Assembly: GCA_910584985.1 (NCBI GenBank)
Contig: CAJUDJ010000007.1
Location: 1-64,000, forward strand
Length of the DNA stretch: 64,000 nucleotides
Reading direction: 5' to 3'
Source: an uncultured Eubacterium sp.
GTDB taxonomy: Bacteria > Bacillota > Clostridia > Oscillospirales > Acutalibacteraceae
The notes beneath the pieces were generated by a model. That model saw nothing but the letters and a program-made list of their open reading frames with translations. It searched no databases and had not been told where the DNA came from. This document shows positions 15,987 to 24,536 of this stretch, piece after piece (position 1 is the stretch's first letter; each line of letters opens with the position of its first letter). A program made the position numbers and the translations under genes.

Positions 15987-18900
15987 TTAATCTCCTGTAC
16001 TGATAGGCTCAATTGTAAAGGCATAGCTTTGTTTTTCGCCCTTTTTCATAAGATAAGGCTCACGCACAAAGGCCTGCCCGGGCATATCGCCGCCAACGCC
16101 GCAAAGCATATGGTCAATATTGACGGTTGTGATTTTACGGTCATACGGAATTTCATGCACATGCTTTGCTTTATCAAGTGCTTCAGTGGTGTAATGATAT
16201 GCACTGAAATTGATAGGATCATTATAATAAGAAGACACCTTAAAGCCGCTTCCGCTTTCATCCGTTATTGTGAAATAATGAACATCTGCTCTGTTGGCAT
16301 TTTCCTGCGGACGCATATAGCGGTATTCCAAATCGGTAACGGTTGCACTGTATTTGCCTATCTTTGCGCCTGTTTTTCTGTCGCAATAAGTGGCATGAGG
16401 CCCTCTTCCGTACCAATTCACATATTCCATGCTACCGTCCAGCACCATTCTGGCACCGAATTTAATCATATTTGCCTTCGGAACTGCACTGTGATAAACA
16501 TAAATTCTTCTGTCCGGATAAATCTTATAGGTTGAAACCGCATTTTTGAGCCCGGGTGTTTTCCATGCAATATGCACTTCAACACAATTATCAGCACCCT
16601 GGGTTACAACTGTTTTAATTGCCTTTGCACGCTTTCCTGCCCTTTTCCATTTATAAAACGGATGAAAAGGAATCAGAAACGGTGTAAAGTTCAGAAAATC
16701 TATATCATTATCCGTTAAGGCTCTGAAATAGCAGGGTTCAAGCGGTGCTTTAAGTTTTTCCCTGCCGTTAATGGAATAATTTGTAATTCTTCCTTTTTCA
16801 ACGCATACAAAGAAAGCATTTCCGTTTATTTCAACATTATTGCGTTTAACTGTATAATGCAGCTCCCCGGAACATTCCGGGGCTTCCGGCTGTGGCAGCG
16901 CATTCAATACAAACTGATCCCACGCAATCTCATAATCATAAGGCAAGCCCAATTTTGAATCTTTTGTATGGAAGGAAACAGTCAGCACAACCTCTTTATC
17001 AAAAGGAAGCGTTGTGTAGTTATAAGGAATGGTAATGAAGGTTTCGGAAAGCGGAGCACATTCAAAAGTTCCGAGCTCTCCTGAAGAGATTTCATCGCCG
17101 TTTGCCGATACCGCCCATTTGCACACAAAATCCGAAATATCCGTAAACAGGAACTTATTTTTAACCTTATATGTACCCTTCTGAATATCAAAAAGCTCTG
17201 TTTTAATTTCCGCATACACCTTTTTAACCTCGTGTATCTGCGGGTGCGGCTGTCTGTCTGCCCCGATAATGCCGTTTGCACAGAAATAAGTGTTAGAGCC
17301 TGCCATTGCAGTTGTATTCGGAATATTGATTATGTTTCTCGGCTCCTGCTTTGCAAAATCATCGCCGTAAAGCCATTCATCCTGCCCTTTTTCATTCACT
17401 CTGTGAATTGTCTGGTCCACAAAATCCCAGATAAAGCCGCCGCACATATTATCATATTTTTCAAAATCATCCATATATTCCTGGAAATTTCCAAGAGAAT
17501 TTTCCATGGAATGTGCATATTCGCAAAGCAGAACGGGCTTTCCCTCATACATTTCAGCTTTTATCGGCTTACTGTCCGCAGCAAGCTGATTTGCAATATT
17601 GTCATAAAGTGAAATGGTGATAGGCTCTTTTTTTCCGAGCTTTTCCATCGTTGCGGCATCGGGATACATTCTTGAAATAACATCGCTTTTTGTTAAATCA
17701 AAATCACCCTCATAATGAAACTGCCTTGTGTCATCAAGCCTAAGTGCGGCTTCCTTCATTTTGGCAAAGTTATCGCCGTCCCCTGCTTCATTTCCAAGAC
17801 TCCACATAAAGATGCAGGGATTATTTCTGTCTCTGAGCACCATTCTTTCCATACGGTCTACAACAGCGCCTGTCCACATCGGATTGCTTCCCGGCACACC
17901 CTTTCGCCTGACGCCGTGCGTTTCCACCTCGCACTCGTCCATAACATAAAAACCATATCTGTTGCACATTTCATAGAAATAGGGATCATCGGGATAATGA
18001 GAAGTTCTGATAGCATTGATATTATTCTGTTTCATAATATCAAGGTCCTGTGTGTAGCGTTCCCGCGGAACTGCCCAGCCGTGATCTGCATCAAAATCGT
18101 GGCGATTTACACCCCTTATCATAAGCGGCATTCCGTTGAAATAGATTTTTTCATCCTTAATTTCAACCTGTTTAAAACCAACATCATACACTTTAACCGC
18201 AAAAACACTTTCATCTGTTCTTAAACGCATAACAAGCTTGTAAAGGCTGGGTGTTTCGGCAGACCATTTTTCGGGATTGTTTATATCCGCAATAAATTTA
18301 ACGGATGAACGATCAGATGCAAGGGAAATCCGGTTTGCTCCGATAACAATTTCTTCCCCCTTCGGTGAAATCAGCTTCGCTTCAACCGTTACATCACCCT
18401 TATACATCCAGTAATTGACGATGTCTATATCCAAAAGCGCCGTTGCATTCTGATAAAAATTATCAAATTTCGTTCTGAAATAAAAATCTCTTAAGCACAC
18501 AGAACTTTCGGCATAAAGATAAACCTCTCTGTAAATGCCGCAGAGCCACCACATATCCTGATCTTCAAGATATGTACCGTCTGAATATCTGTATACTCTT
18601 GCCGTAACGGTATTTTCCTCATCATATTTAAGAAATTTTGTTACATTGAATTCATGCGGCGTCATCGAACCCTGTCCGTAACCGACAAAAGCACCGTTAA
18701 TATAAACTTCAATTGCAGCTTTGGCTGCACCGAAATGAATAAATATCTCTCTGCCTGCCCAAGAGCGGTCAACGCTGAATTTGCGGCGGTATATACCGAT
18801 TTCCTGCATTCTTTTGTTAATATGCGGAATTCTGCGTTTGCTTCTGCTGATTGCCCTCGGAAAAGTGCTGGCATAATAATACGGCACAGAATATCCCTCT

Positions 18901-19151
18901 GTCTGCCAGACGGACGGAACATGGATTTCATCCCATTTTGAATCGTCAAACCGAACGCTTTCAAAACCTTCGGGCTGATTTTTAATACCTCTCTGCCAAT
19001 AAAACTTCCACATTCCGTTTAAGGACTGCTTGTATCTGCTTTCCTCACCCGAAAGCGCTGATTCAAGATCATCATAGGGCATTGCAATTGCGTGCCCGTC
19101 CTCTTTATTAATCTTAAAAACTGAGGAATCTTCCCAGTAAAGCTTATCCAT
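15987..19151 (-). CDS. lacZ: Beta-galactosidase, glycoside hydrolase family 2
   Basis: Hydrolyses terminal beta-galactosides such as lactose. The 1054-residue protein has the LacZ domain order: sugar-binding domain (about 50-220), immunoglobulin-like domain, TIM barrel (about 340-640), a second immunoglobulin-like domain and the C-terminal Bgal small-chain domain. The acid/base Glu455 is in SLGNEAGDG and the nucleophile Glu544 in LLCEYAHSM. No signal peptide is seen, so it is cytoplasmic and needs an importer; no lactose permease is adjacent. It has a consensus promoter with a Rex-like palindrome over the -35 box. Confidence 0.95.
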   Translation of the reverse strand: MDKLYWEDSSVFKINKEDGHAIAMPYDDLESALSGEESRYKQSLNGMWKFYWQRGIKNQPEGFESVRFDDSKWDEIHVPSVWQTEGYSVPYYYASTFPRAISRSKRRIPHINKRMQEIGIYRRKFSVDRSWAGREIFIHFGAAKAAIEVYINGAFVGYGQGSMTPHEFNVTKFLKYDEENTVTARVYRYSDGTYLEDQDMWWLCGIYREVYLYAESSVCLRDFYFRTKFDNFYQNATALLDIDIVNYWMYKGDVTVEAKLISPKGEEIVIGANRISLASDRSSVKFIADINNPEKWSAETPSLYKLVMRLRTDESVFAVKVYDVGFKQVEIKDEKIYFNGMPLMIRGVNRHDFDADHGWAVPRERYTQDLDIMKQNNINAIRTSHYPDDPYFYEMCNRYGFYVMDECEVETHGVRRKGVPGSNPMWTGAVVDRMERMVLRDRNNPCIFMWSLGNEAGDGDNFAKMKEAALRLDDTRQFHYEGDFDLTKSDVISRMYPDAATMEKLGKKEPITISLYDNIANQLAADSKPIKAEMYEGKPVLLCEYAHSMENSLGNFQEYMDDFEKYDNMCGGFIWDFVDQTIHRVNEKGQDEWLYGDDFAKQEPRNIINIPNTTAMAGSNTYFCANGIIGADRQPHPQIHEVKKVYAEIKTELFDIQKGTYKVKNKFLFTDISDFVCKWAVSANGDEISSGELGTFECAPLSETFITIPYNYTTLPFDKEVVLTVSFHTKDSKLGLPYDYEIAWDQFVLNALPQPEAPECSGELHYTVKRNNVEINGNAFFVCVEKGRITNYSINGREKLKAPLEPCYFRALTDNDIDFLNFTPFLIPFHPFYKWKRAGKRAKAIKTVVTQGADNCVEVHIAWKTPGLKNAVSTYKIYPDRRIYVYHSAVPKANMIKFGARMVLDGSMEYVNWYGRGPHATYCDRKTGAKIGKYSATVTDLEYRYMRPQENANRADVHYFTITDESGSGFKVSSYYNDPINFSAYHYTTEALDKAKHVHEIPYDRKITTVNIDHMLCGVGGDMPGQAFVREPYLMKKGEKQSYAFTIEPISTGD

Positions 19152-19182
19152 AAATTTACCTGCCTTTTGTTTATTAATTTAT

Positions 19183-19211
19183 ATATTAACACATAATTGT
19201 TTAAAGGTCAA
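19183..19211 (-). promoter_or_regulatory. Promoter of the beta-galactosidase gene
   Basis: Minus-strand TTGACC (19206-19211), 17-base spacer and TAATAT (19183-19188), 32 bases before the start codon. Confidence 0.6.
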
Positions 19212-19214
19212 CAA
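19197..19214. promoter_or_regulatory. Rex-like operator between lacZ and the FemAB gene
   Basis: TTGTTTA-AAGG-TCAACAA matches the Rex palindrome TTGTTAA-N4-TTAACAA at 12 of 14 half-site positions. It covers the -35 box of the lacZ promoter and lies 10 bases upstream of the divergent promoter. Confidence 0.4.
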
Positions 19215-19223
19215 ACTTGAATA

Positions 19224-19252
19224 TGGACAAAAGCATATTGATTTGCTATACT
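19224..19252 (+). promoter_or_regulatory. Promoter of the FemAB-racemase pair
   Basis: TGGACA (19224-19229), 17-base spacer, TATACT (19247-19252), 38 bases before the TTG start of the FemAB-like gene. Confidence 0.6.
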
Positions 19253-19289
19253 GTAATTATAAACAATCTGTTTGCTTGGAGGTTTAATT

Positions 19290-20318
19290 TTGATAGTTAG
19301 AGTTAATGAAAGCAATATTGACGAATATGAGCAATTTATAAAAAATCACCCGAAGGGGCTCTTTCAGCATTCATCCAAATGGGCAAAGGTGAAATCTGCC
19401 TGGAAATGGGAAGCACTGATGCTTAAGGATGAAAGCGGAAAAATTCTTGGTTCCGCTGCCGTTCTGATTCGATTTGTGCCCGTTATCAAATATTCGCTTT
19501 TCTATGTATGCAGGGGCTTTGTGGCAGATGAAAATGATTTTAATACTTTTGATAAGCTGTTCAGCGCACTGCTGGAGCTTGGAAAGGAATATAAGGCATA
19601 CTGCATTAAAATTGACCCTGAAATTGTAATTCAAAACGAAGCATACAAAAAGCATCTGTTAAGCAAAGGCTTTAAAGAGCTTAATCCCGGCTGTATGGAT
19701 TTCGAAAATGTGCAGCCCCGCTTTGTTTACTGCTTTGATTATAATAATTTATCCGAAGAAGAGCTTCTGCTTACCTTTAAAGCGGATTACAGAAACAGAA
19801 TCCGAAAAGCACCCAAAAAAGGCGTTGAGGTTAAAATCATGGGCTCTGAGGCACTTGACGATTTTGTTCGCATCATGCATGAAACAGGAGAAAGAGACGG
19901 CTTTTCCACAAGACCCAAAGCCTATTTTGAGCAGATACTCAACTGCATGGGTGAAGATGCAAGGCTGTATATGGCCTATTATAACGGACAGGCTATTGCA
20001 GGCACCATCGCAATAAAATGGGGCAGAAATGTTATGAAATATCAATACGGTGCTTCCTCAAATACGCACAGAAATGTGTATCCGAATTATGCACTGCAGT
20101 GGGAAATGATGAAATGGGGCATGGAATGCGGCTGTGATGTTTATGATTTCGGCGGAATCAGCGGCGACTGCCAAAACCCCGAAAATCCGCATTACGGCTT
20201 ATGGCGCTTCAAGCACGGCTTCGGCGGATATATGAAAGAATTCATCGGCGAATTTGATTATGTAATCAACAAACCTGTATACACACTTTACAACCTTGCA
20301 ATGAAAATAAAGAAGTAG
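19290..20318 (+). CDS. FemAB-family peptidoglycan bridge aminoacyltransferase
   Basis: Probably adds amino acids from aminoacyl-tRNA to the peptide stem of lipid II or a related acceptor. The start is a TTG at 19290, six bases after a GGAGGT ribosome-binding site; this gives 342 residues. The family pattern is clear: HPKGLFQHSSKWAKVK near the start, KADYRNRIRKAPKKGVEV in the middle, and the C-terminal YDFGGISGD followed by GLWRFKHGFGG typical of FemX/MurM-type enzymes. The alanine racemase-like gene starts four bases after the stop, so the pair may act together on cell-wall peptides. Confidence 0.87.
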   Translation: MIVRVNESNIDEYEQFIKNHPKGLFQHSSKWAKVKSAWKWEALMLKDESGKILGSAAVLIRFVPVIKYSLFYVCRGFVADENDFNTFDKLFSALLELGKEYKAYCIKIDPEIVIQNEAYKKHLLSKGFKELNPGCMDFENVQPRFVYCFDYNNLSEEELLLTFKADYRNRIRKAPKKGVEVKIMGSEALDDFVRIMHETGERDGFSTRPKAYFEQILNCMGEDARLYMAYYNGQAIAGTIAIKWGRNVMKYQYGASSNTHRNVYPNYALQWEMMKWGMECGCDVYDFGGISGDCQNPENPHYGLWRFKHGFGGYMKEFIGEFDYVINKPVYTLYNLAMKIKK

Positions 20319-20322
20319 AAAA

Positions 20323-21396
20323 ATGAGCAGATATATTATTGATATAAATAAATTAAAAGAAAATATAGAATGGATTCAAAAAAAAGCATCAGTTCCCGTT
20401 ATAGGCGTGGTTAAAGGAAACGGTTACGGCTTCGGCATAAAGGAGCTGACCGCCGTACTGAAGGAAAGCGGCATAAAAACCTTTGCCGTTACCGAGGTTA
20501 CGGATATTCCCATGCTTAAGGAAGTTCTTAATGATGAGGATATTCTTGTTATGCGCTCCACCTGTATAGAGGAAGAAGCTGAAATCATTGCTGAAAACGG
20601 CTGCACGGCCACAATCGGCTCAAAAGAAGCATGTGATGTAATGAACCGTGTTTCTGCAAGGCTGGGTGTCAAAACAAAATGTCACCTTAAGATAGATACC
20701 GGAATGGGCAGATACGGTTTTATGCCAAGTGAGGTGAACAGTGCCATTGAATGCTACAAGGCTGAAAATCTTGAATTTACCGGTGCTTACACACATTTTC
20801 CCGATGCATTCAATAATATTCCGCTTACAAAAGCACAAACCGAGCTGTTTAAGGACACAATAAGGCAGATTGAAAGTGCAGGCTGCAATACAGGAACACT
20901 GCACTGTGCAAATTCCCCTGCACTTTTGAATACAGAAAATGTCTGCCTTGACAGTGTGCGCATCGGTTCTGCCTTTACGGGAAGGGTTATCACAAGAAAT
21001 AAAACCGGGCTTCACCGAATCGGCCGGCTTGAAGCAGAGGTAATTGAAACAAAAACTGTTCCCACCGGTTATTCCGTAGGCTATTCGGGCAGCTTTAAAA
21101 CAAAACGAGAAACCAAAATTGCCATTGTTCCCTTCGGGCATTATGACGGCTTTGGGCTTACACAGGATAAGGAAGAGCTCGCACTCAGAAATGTGCTTTC
21201 TGTTTTAAAACAATATTTGCAGAAAAAAAGAACCTATGTTGAAATCAACGGCATAAATTACCGCGTTTTAGGTAAAATCGGACTTTCGCACACTGCTGTT
21301 GATATTACAGGCTCTGATGTAAAAACAGGCGATATTGCAAAAGCAGATATTTCTCCGCTTCTTGTTAATCCGAAAATAGAACGAATATACAGATAA
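20323..21396 (+). CDS. Alanine racemase-like PLP protein with altered active site
   Basis: A 357-residue fold-type III PLP enzyme. Lys31 in VVKGNGYGFG matches the Schiff-base lysine of alanine racemase, and LKIDTGMGRYGF is a strong family motif. The usual GYADG(W/F) segment holding the catalytic tyrosine reads FGHYDGFG, with a neighbouring tyrosine, and the usual CMDQ segment is replaced by GKIGLSHTAVDI. It may therefore act on another amino acid, or be a weak or specialised racemase. It follows the FemAB-like gene in the same transcript and ends at a strong terminator. Confidence 0.8.
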   Translation: MSRYIIDINKLKENIEWIQKKASVPVIGVVKGNGYGFGIKELTAVLKESGIKTFAVTEVTDIPMLKEVLNDEDILVMRSTCIEEEAEIIAENGCTATIGSKEACDVMNRVSARLGVKTKCHLKIDTGMGRYGFMPSEVNSAIECYKAENLEFTGAYTHFPDAFNNIPLTKAQTELFKDTIRQIESAGCNTGTLHCANSPALLNTENVCLDSVRIGSAFTGRVITRNKTGLHRIGRLEAEVIETKTVPTGYSVGYSGSFKTKRETKIAIVPFGHYDGFGLTQDKEELALRNVLSVLKQYLQKKRTYVEINGINYRVLGKIGLSHTAVDITGSDVKTGDIAKADISPLLVNPKIERIYR

Positions 21397-21424
21397 AAAA
21401 CGGCGTGCACTGCACGCCGTTTCA
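21397..21424. terminator. Bidirectional terminator
   Basis: AACGGCGT (21399-21406) and ACGCCGTT (21414-21421) form a GC-rich stem. A run of A precedes it and T residues follow it, so it can serve both the racemase gene (+) and the convergent membrane protein gene (-). Confidence 0.75.
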
Positions 21425-21428
21425 TCGT

Positions 21429-21971
21429 TTATTTCAATAAATTTTTGATTCTGCCCTCTATTCTTTTTTCATAAAGCACGGTGAAGCTTTTAAGCAAAAG
21501 CTCATACATAATAAACGCAATATTCATGGCAACAGAAAAGAAGATAAGCATTGCAGAGGAAAAAGTGCCGTTTTCAAAAAAAGGTATGCCGAACACATAA
21601 ACACATATCAGTTCTATTGTCGCAACCGAAGCATTAAACAATATGAATTTCAGAATAACACGAATAAATTTCATTCTGATTTTTTCAATAAACGGCTTTA
21701 CAATCGGATAATAACCGAAAAACAGTGCATACATCATAACCGTTTCCTTTTCGGGCACAAAGAGCAGAGAAAGAAGGGATACGGCAATATAAACATATGC
21801 AGCATATCCCCTGCCGAAAGTTTTATTTATCATAAAAATAACAAGCCCCAAAAGCATCGGCACTGCATAGGAGAAAATATAAAGAATGCTGCCTGCAAAC
21901 AGAAGCGCCGCAGAAAGTGCGGCAGAAAGCCCGCAGAACGCAGCCTTAACAGCCTTTTTCAAATCAATCAC
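21429..21971 (-). CDS. Uncharacterised integral membrane protein
   Basis: A 180-residue protein with about five hydrophobic segments (near 13-35, 37-50, 58-72, 78-92 and 105-160) and basic cytoplasmic ends. The layout resembles small ECF-type substrate-binding membrane proteins, but I see no diagnostic motif and do not assign a function. It is convergent with the racemase gene and shares its terminator. Confidence 0.75.
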   Translation of the reverse strand: MIDLKKAVKAAFCGLSAALSAALLFAGSILYIFSYAVPMLLGLVIFMINKTFGRGYAAYVYIAVSLLSLLFVPEKETVMMYALFFGYYPIVKPFIEKIRMKFIRVILKFILFNASVATIELICVYVFGIPFFENGTFSSAMLIFFSVAMNIAFIMYELLLKSFTVLYEKRIEGRIKNLLK

Positions 21972-22008
21972 CGTTTCTATGATAACAGATTTACGGGTAA
22001 AAATACAG

Positions 22009-22650
22009 CTATTTTAAATTATTTATCATGCTGTATATATCTTTTCTTTTCAGTCCGTTTACTTTTGCCTTTGGCAGCCAGAAGGTATATTCTGCTGCCT
22101 TTATCCATAAAATACGAGGAAATCGGGGTGAAACAAATATGTTTTCAGCGGATTTTTTATGCAGGATATTATCTGAAAAATGTGTAAAAGCAGAATCAAG
22201 CGGCTTCAACGGCCCTTTATCAAGCGGAATCTCAATCGCTGTGGGGCTCATTTCCCCTGCACCGATTCCGATACCCTGCCCCCATTGAAAGCCAGCCGCA
22301 CTGCACCAGTTTTTTATGATTTCACAGGCAATTCTGTTTTGCGTGCCTTCAAAAAAACCATTATTAATCATACAGTAAACCGTTTTGTTCTTTTTATCAA
22401 AGTCCATGTTTTCAAGCTTTGACAACAGCCAAAGCAAATTGGACGGCAGGCTGTCTATATAAAGCGGAAAAGCAAATACAAGCACATCAGCGGCTGTCAT
22501 TTTTTCATATTCCGTTTCGGTTAAATCCTCTTTATTGGAAGTGATAACTTCTGTTTTATGTTCTGAAAGCCTCGGAAGAAAACATTGGATAAAATTTGCC
22601 GTATTGCTGCCTTTTGCCTTAGGACTTGCATTGATAAAAGTAATTTTCAA
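22009..22650 (-). CDS. NAD(P)H-dependent flavoprotein oxidoreductase (flavodoxin fold)
   Basis: A 213-residue protein starting KITFINASPKAKGSNTANFI, the phosphate-binding loop of FMN-dependent NAD(P)H reductases, with VLVFAFPLYIDSLPS as the second flavin-binding segment. The substrate is unknown. The start overlaps the preceding flavodoxin-like gene by four bases, so the two are made together. They lie directly downstream of a TetR regulator, which suggests induction by a small, perhaps toxic, electrophilic or quinone-like compound; this is inference from context. Confidence 0.83.
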   Translation of the reverse strand: MKITFINASPKAKGSNTANFIQCFLPRLSEHKTEVITSNKEDLTETEYEKMTAADVLVFAFPLYIDSLPSNLLWLLSKLENMDFDKKNKTVYCMINNGFFEGTQNRIACEIIKNWCSAAGFQWGQGIGIGAGEMSPTAIEIPLDKGPLKPLDSAFTHFSDNILHKKSAENIFVSPRFPRILWIKAAEYTFWLPKAKVNGLKRKDIYSMINNLK

Positions 22651-23156
22651 TTCAGCTTCACCTCCGTGCCAAGCAACTTTATATCAGAAAGAAAACCGCA
22701 TTGAAAGCTTGTGCAATGATAATTAACCGCATTGGATTTTACAAGTGCCTCTGCCGTTTTTCTTTCACTTTCCGTAATATTTTCACCGTAAAAATATACG
22801 GAATAAGCAAAAGAATTTACATATCTCTGTTTGTGATGGGTTTCCTTATTTATGATTTCAAAGGAAGGCAGCAGATAAGAAAGGGAGCGGTCAAGCACAT
22901 TTTTTACAAACGGGCTGTAACAACCGTAAGTGCACCGGGTGATTACCGTTATTTTTTTCGCTTCTGAAAAAAGCCAGCCGATGTTTTCATATCCGTCTTT
23001 TATAACACATTTGCCGGGTGTTTTAATCCAGCAGCCGAAACAGCCCGTGCAGCTTTTTATGGTTTTGTTGTCCTTTATAACACAAATATTATCGGGAAAA
23101 TCCGAAAACAGTTTCTGGAACTGTTTTTCTTCCATGTCGTGAATCAGAATATTCAT
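22647..23156 (-). CDS. Flavodoxin-family protein with cysteine cluster
   Basis: A 169-residue protein of the flavodoxin/iron-sulfur flavoprotein superfamily. After a degenerate N-terminal strand it has SCTGCFGCWIKTPGKC, a CxxCxxC motif plus one more cysteine that is typical of flavodoxin family proteins of Clostridia. It starts 5 bases after the TetR stop and overlaps the next reductase gene. It may pair with that reductase as an electron-transfer partner, which is inference. Confidence 0.82.
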   Translation of the reverse strand: MNILIHDMEEKQFQKLFSDFPDNICVIKDNKTIKSCTGCFGCWIKTPGKCVIKDGYENIGWLFSEAKKITVITRCTYGCYSPFVKNVLDRSLSYLLPSFEIINKETHHKQRYVNSFAYSVYFYGENITESERKTAEALVKSNAVNYHCTSFQCGFLSDIKLLGTEVKLN

Positions 23157-23161
23157 AAAAT

Positions 23162-23752
23162 TTACTCCTTTCGCAAAGCAGATGCCGAGCTGATGATTTC
23201 TTCTGCTCTTTCTTCAAAATCACCGTTTAACTCCAGATTCGGCATAACGGATATAGCGGAAAGTCCGTGCACCAAGGCCCACATTGCCATAATTTTATTT
23301 TCTATTTCCCGATCGCTTAATCCGAATTTCAGAAAATAAGCGGATGCTGTTTTCTTTAAAATCTCAAGCGGTTCATTTTTACCCGATTTATTAACAGACG
23401 GCTGAATTTCAATATTTTTTCTTGAAAACAGAAAATCAAAGTAAAGCGGATTTTTATAAAAAAACATAACATATGCCTTGCCGAGCTTAATAAACAGCTT
23501 ATCTGAATTTCCGTATTCTTTTACCGCCTTTTCCAATTCTTCTGCAAATCGTTTCATAACATAATTCTGCATTTCGGCAAGCAGCTCATCCTTATTTTTA
23601 AAATGAGCATAAGGCGCAGCATTGCTTACACCGCATTCAGCAGCAAGCTTTCTTAAGGACAGCTTATCCTCGCCGTATCTGCTGATCAAAACAAGACCTT
23701 TTTCCATAAGCTCACGCTTTAAATCGCCGTGGTGATATGCTTTATTCTCCAA
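23162..23752 (-). CDS. TetR/AcrR-family transcriptional regulator
   Basis: A 196-residue repressor. The N-terminal helix-turn-helix contains SLRKLAAECGVSNAAPYAHFKNKDELL (about 32-60), followed by a ligand-binding domain. I chose the TTG at 23752 because a GGAGG site lies 8 bases before it; an alternative TTG at 23767 would overlap that site. The promoter is flanked by two near-identical operator-like sequences, so autoregulation and control of the two flavoprotein genes behind it are likely. Confidence 0.92.
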   Translation of the reverse strand: MENKAYHHGDLKRELMEKGLVLISRYGEDKLSLRKLAAECGVSNAAPYAHFKNKDELLAEMQNYVMKRFAEELEKAVKEYGNSDKLFIKLGKAYVMFFYKNPLYFDFLFSRKNIEIQPSVNKSGKNEPLEILKKTASAYFLKFGLSDREIENKIMAMWALVHGLSAISVMPNLELNGDFEERAEEIISSASALRKE

Positions 23753-23767
23753 AAAAACAGCCTCCAA

Positions 23768-23788
23768 ATCTTAACACTGATAAGATTA
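23768..23788. promoter_or_regulatory. TetR operator, promoter-proximal copy
   Basis: ATCTTAACACTGATAAGATTA (read as ATCTT-AACACTGATA-AGATTA) covers the -10 box of the tetR promoter. It matches the second copy (23798-23818) at 18 of 21 positions. The outer CTTA/TAAG parts are palindromic. Confidence 0.6.
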
Positions 23789-23813
23789 TAGCATGTTATC
23801 TTTACACTGTCAA
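23785..23813 (-). promoter_or_regulatory. Promoter of the tetR-flavoprotein operon
   Basis: A perfect minus-strand promoter: TTGACA (23808-23813), 17-base spacer, TATAAT (23785-23790). Both boxes lie within operator copies. Confidence 0.8.
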
Positions 23814-23818
23814 GATTA
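23798..23818. promoter_or_regulatory. TetR operator, distal copy
   Basis: The second operator copy covers the -35 box. It is centred 30 bases from the first, about three helical turns, so two dimers could sit on the same face of the DNA. Confidence 0.6.
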
Positions 23819-23845
23819 GGAAAACAAAAAAAACTTCATTCAACA

Positions 23846-23875
23846 TAAAAAAGGCTTTTCCCAAAAGGAAAAGCC
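23846..23875 (-). terminator. Terminator of the fhs-tsaE-tsaB-rpiB-nudix operon
   Basis: GGCTTTTCC (23853-23861) pairs with GGAAAAGCC (23867-23875); on the minus strand it is followed by TTTTTT. Confidence 0.75.
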
Positions 23876-23886
23876 GGCTGTGAAGA

Positions 23887-23974
23887 GACGGATGAGGTAA
23901 TAAAGAAAAATCACTTTATAATTAATATACCTCATCCGTCAACTGCGTTGACACCTTCTCCTAACAGGAGAAGG
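23887..23974. repeat. Palindromic intergenic repeat
   Basis: Three palindromes follow each other: GACGGATGAGGTA/TACCTCATCCGTC (23887-23899 with 23928-23940), GTCAAC/GTTGAC (23938-23952) and CCTTCTCCT/AGGAGAAGG (23954-23974). A degraded relative lies at 44751-44862. It resembles the dispersed palindromic units of gut Clostridia; no coding sequence is present. Confidence 0.6.
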
Positions 23975-24009
23975 CTTTTAACCAAACAAAAGTTATACTG
24001 CAAGTTTAT

Positions 24010-24471
24010 TTATCTGAAAACAAATTCCCTGCCGTTGATTAAATCATCCAGAATATCCCTGTGTTGACGGCAAAACAGTTCGGGCAGATTTTCCAAATTA
24101 AAATAACCGATTTCACTTGTTTCACTGTTGGAATCAATCGGATTTCCACCGATGATTTTTGCTTTGAAAATGTGGCATATCGGCTGTGCCTTATCGCCGT
24201 TTTCATATTCGGCAAAATACTTGGAATAAACGCCGAAGAAGGAGGCAATTTCCACATCCAGTCCGCTTTCCTCTTTAACTTCCCGAACAGCTGCTTCTGC
24301 AACGGACTCTCCCGGCTCAACCATACCGCCGAAAAAGCCATATTTTCCGCAGTCCGCTCTTTTCTGTAAAATTAATCTGTTTTGCTCATCAAATAAGATG
24401 CATCCTGCAAAGTTCAGAATTAATCTTTCGTGCCCAAATTCTTTTCTTATTTTCTTTATATATTCTTCCAT
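24010..24471 (-). CDS. Nudix hydrolase
   Basis: Hydrolyses a nucleoside diphosphate linked to another group. The 153-residue protein has a complete Nudix box at about 49-71, beginning GGMVEPGESVAEAAVRE and continuing VKEESGL. It is last in the fhs-tsaE-tsaB-rpiB run, after a hairpin (24498-24523), so part of its transcription may depend on readthrough. Substrate unknown; family members range from oxidised dGTP to sugar nucleotides. Confidence 0.9.
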   Translation of the reverse strand: MEEYIKKIRKEFGHERLILNFAGCILFDEQNRLILQKRADCGKYGFFGGMVEPGESVAEAAVREVKEESGLDVEIASFFGVYSKYFAEYENGDKAQPICHIFKAKIIGGNPIDSNSETSEIGYFNLENLPELFCRQHRDILDDLINGREFVFR

Positions 24472-24497
24472 CGCTTAATCCTCTGTCAAAACTGAAA

Positions 24498-24523
24498 AAG
24501 GCACAGTATTTACACTGTGCCTT
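24498..24523 (-). terminator. Terminator between rpiB and the Nudix gene
   Basis: AAGGCACAGT (24498-24507) pairs with ACTGTGCCTT (24514-24523) and is followed by TTTTT on the minus strand. Confidence 0.75.
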
Positions 24524-24536
24524 GCTGTTTATAAAA

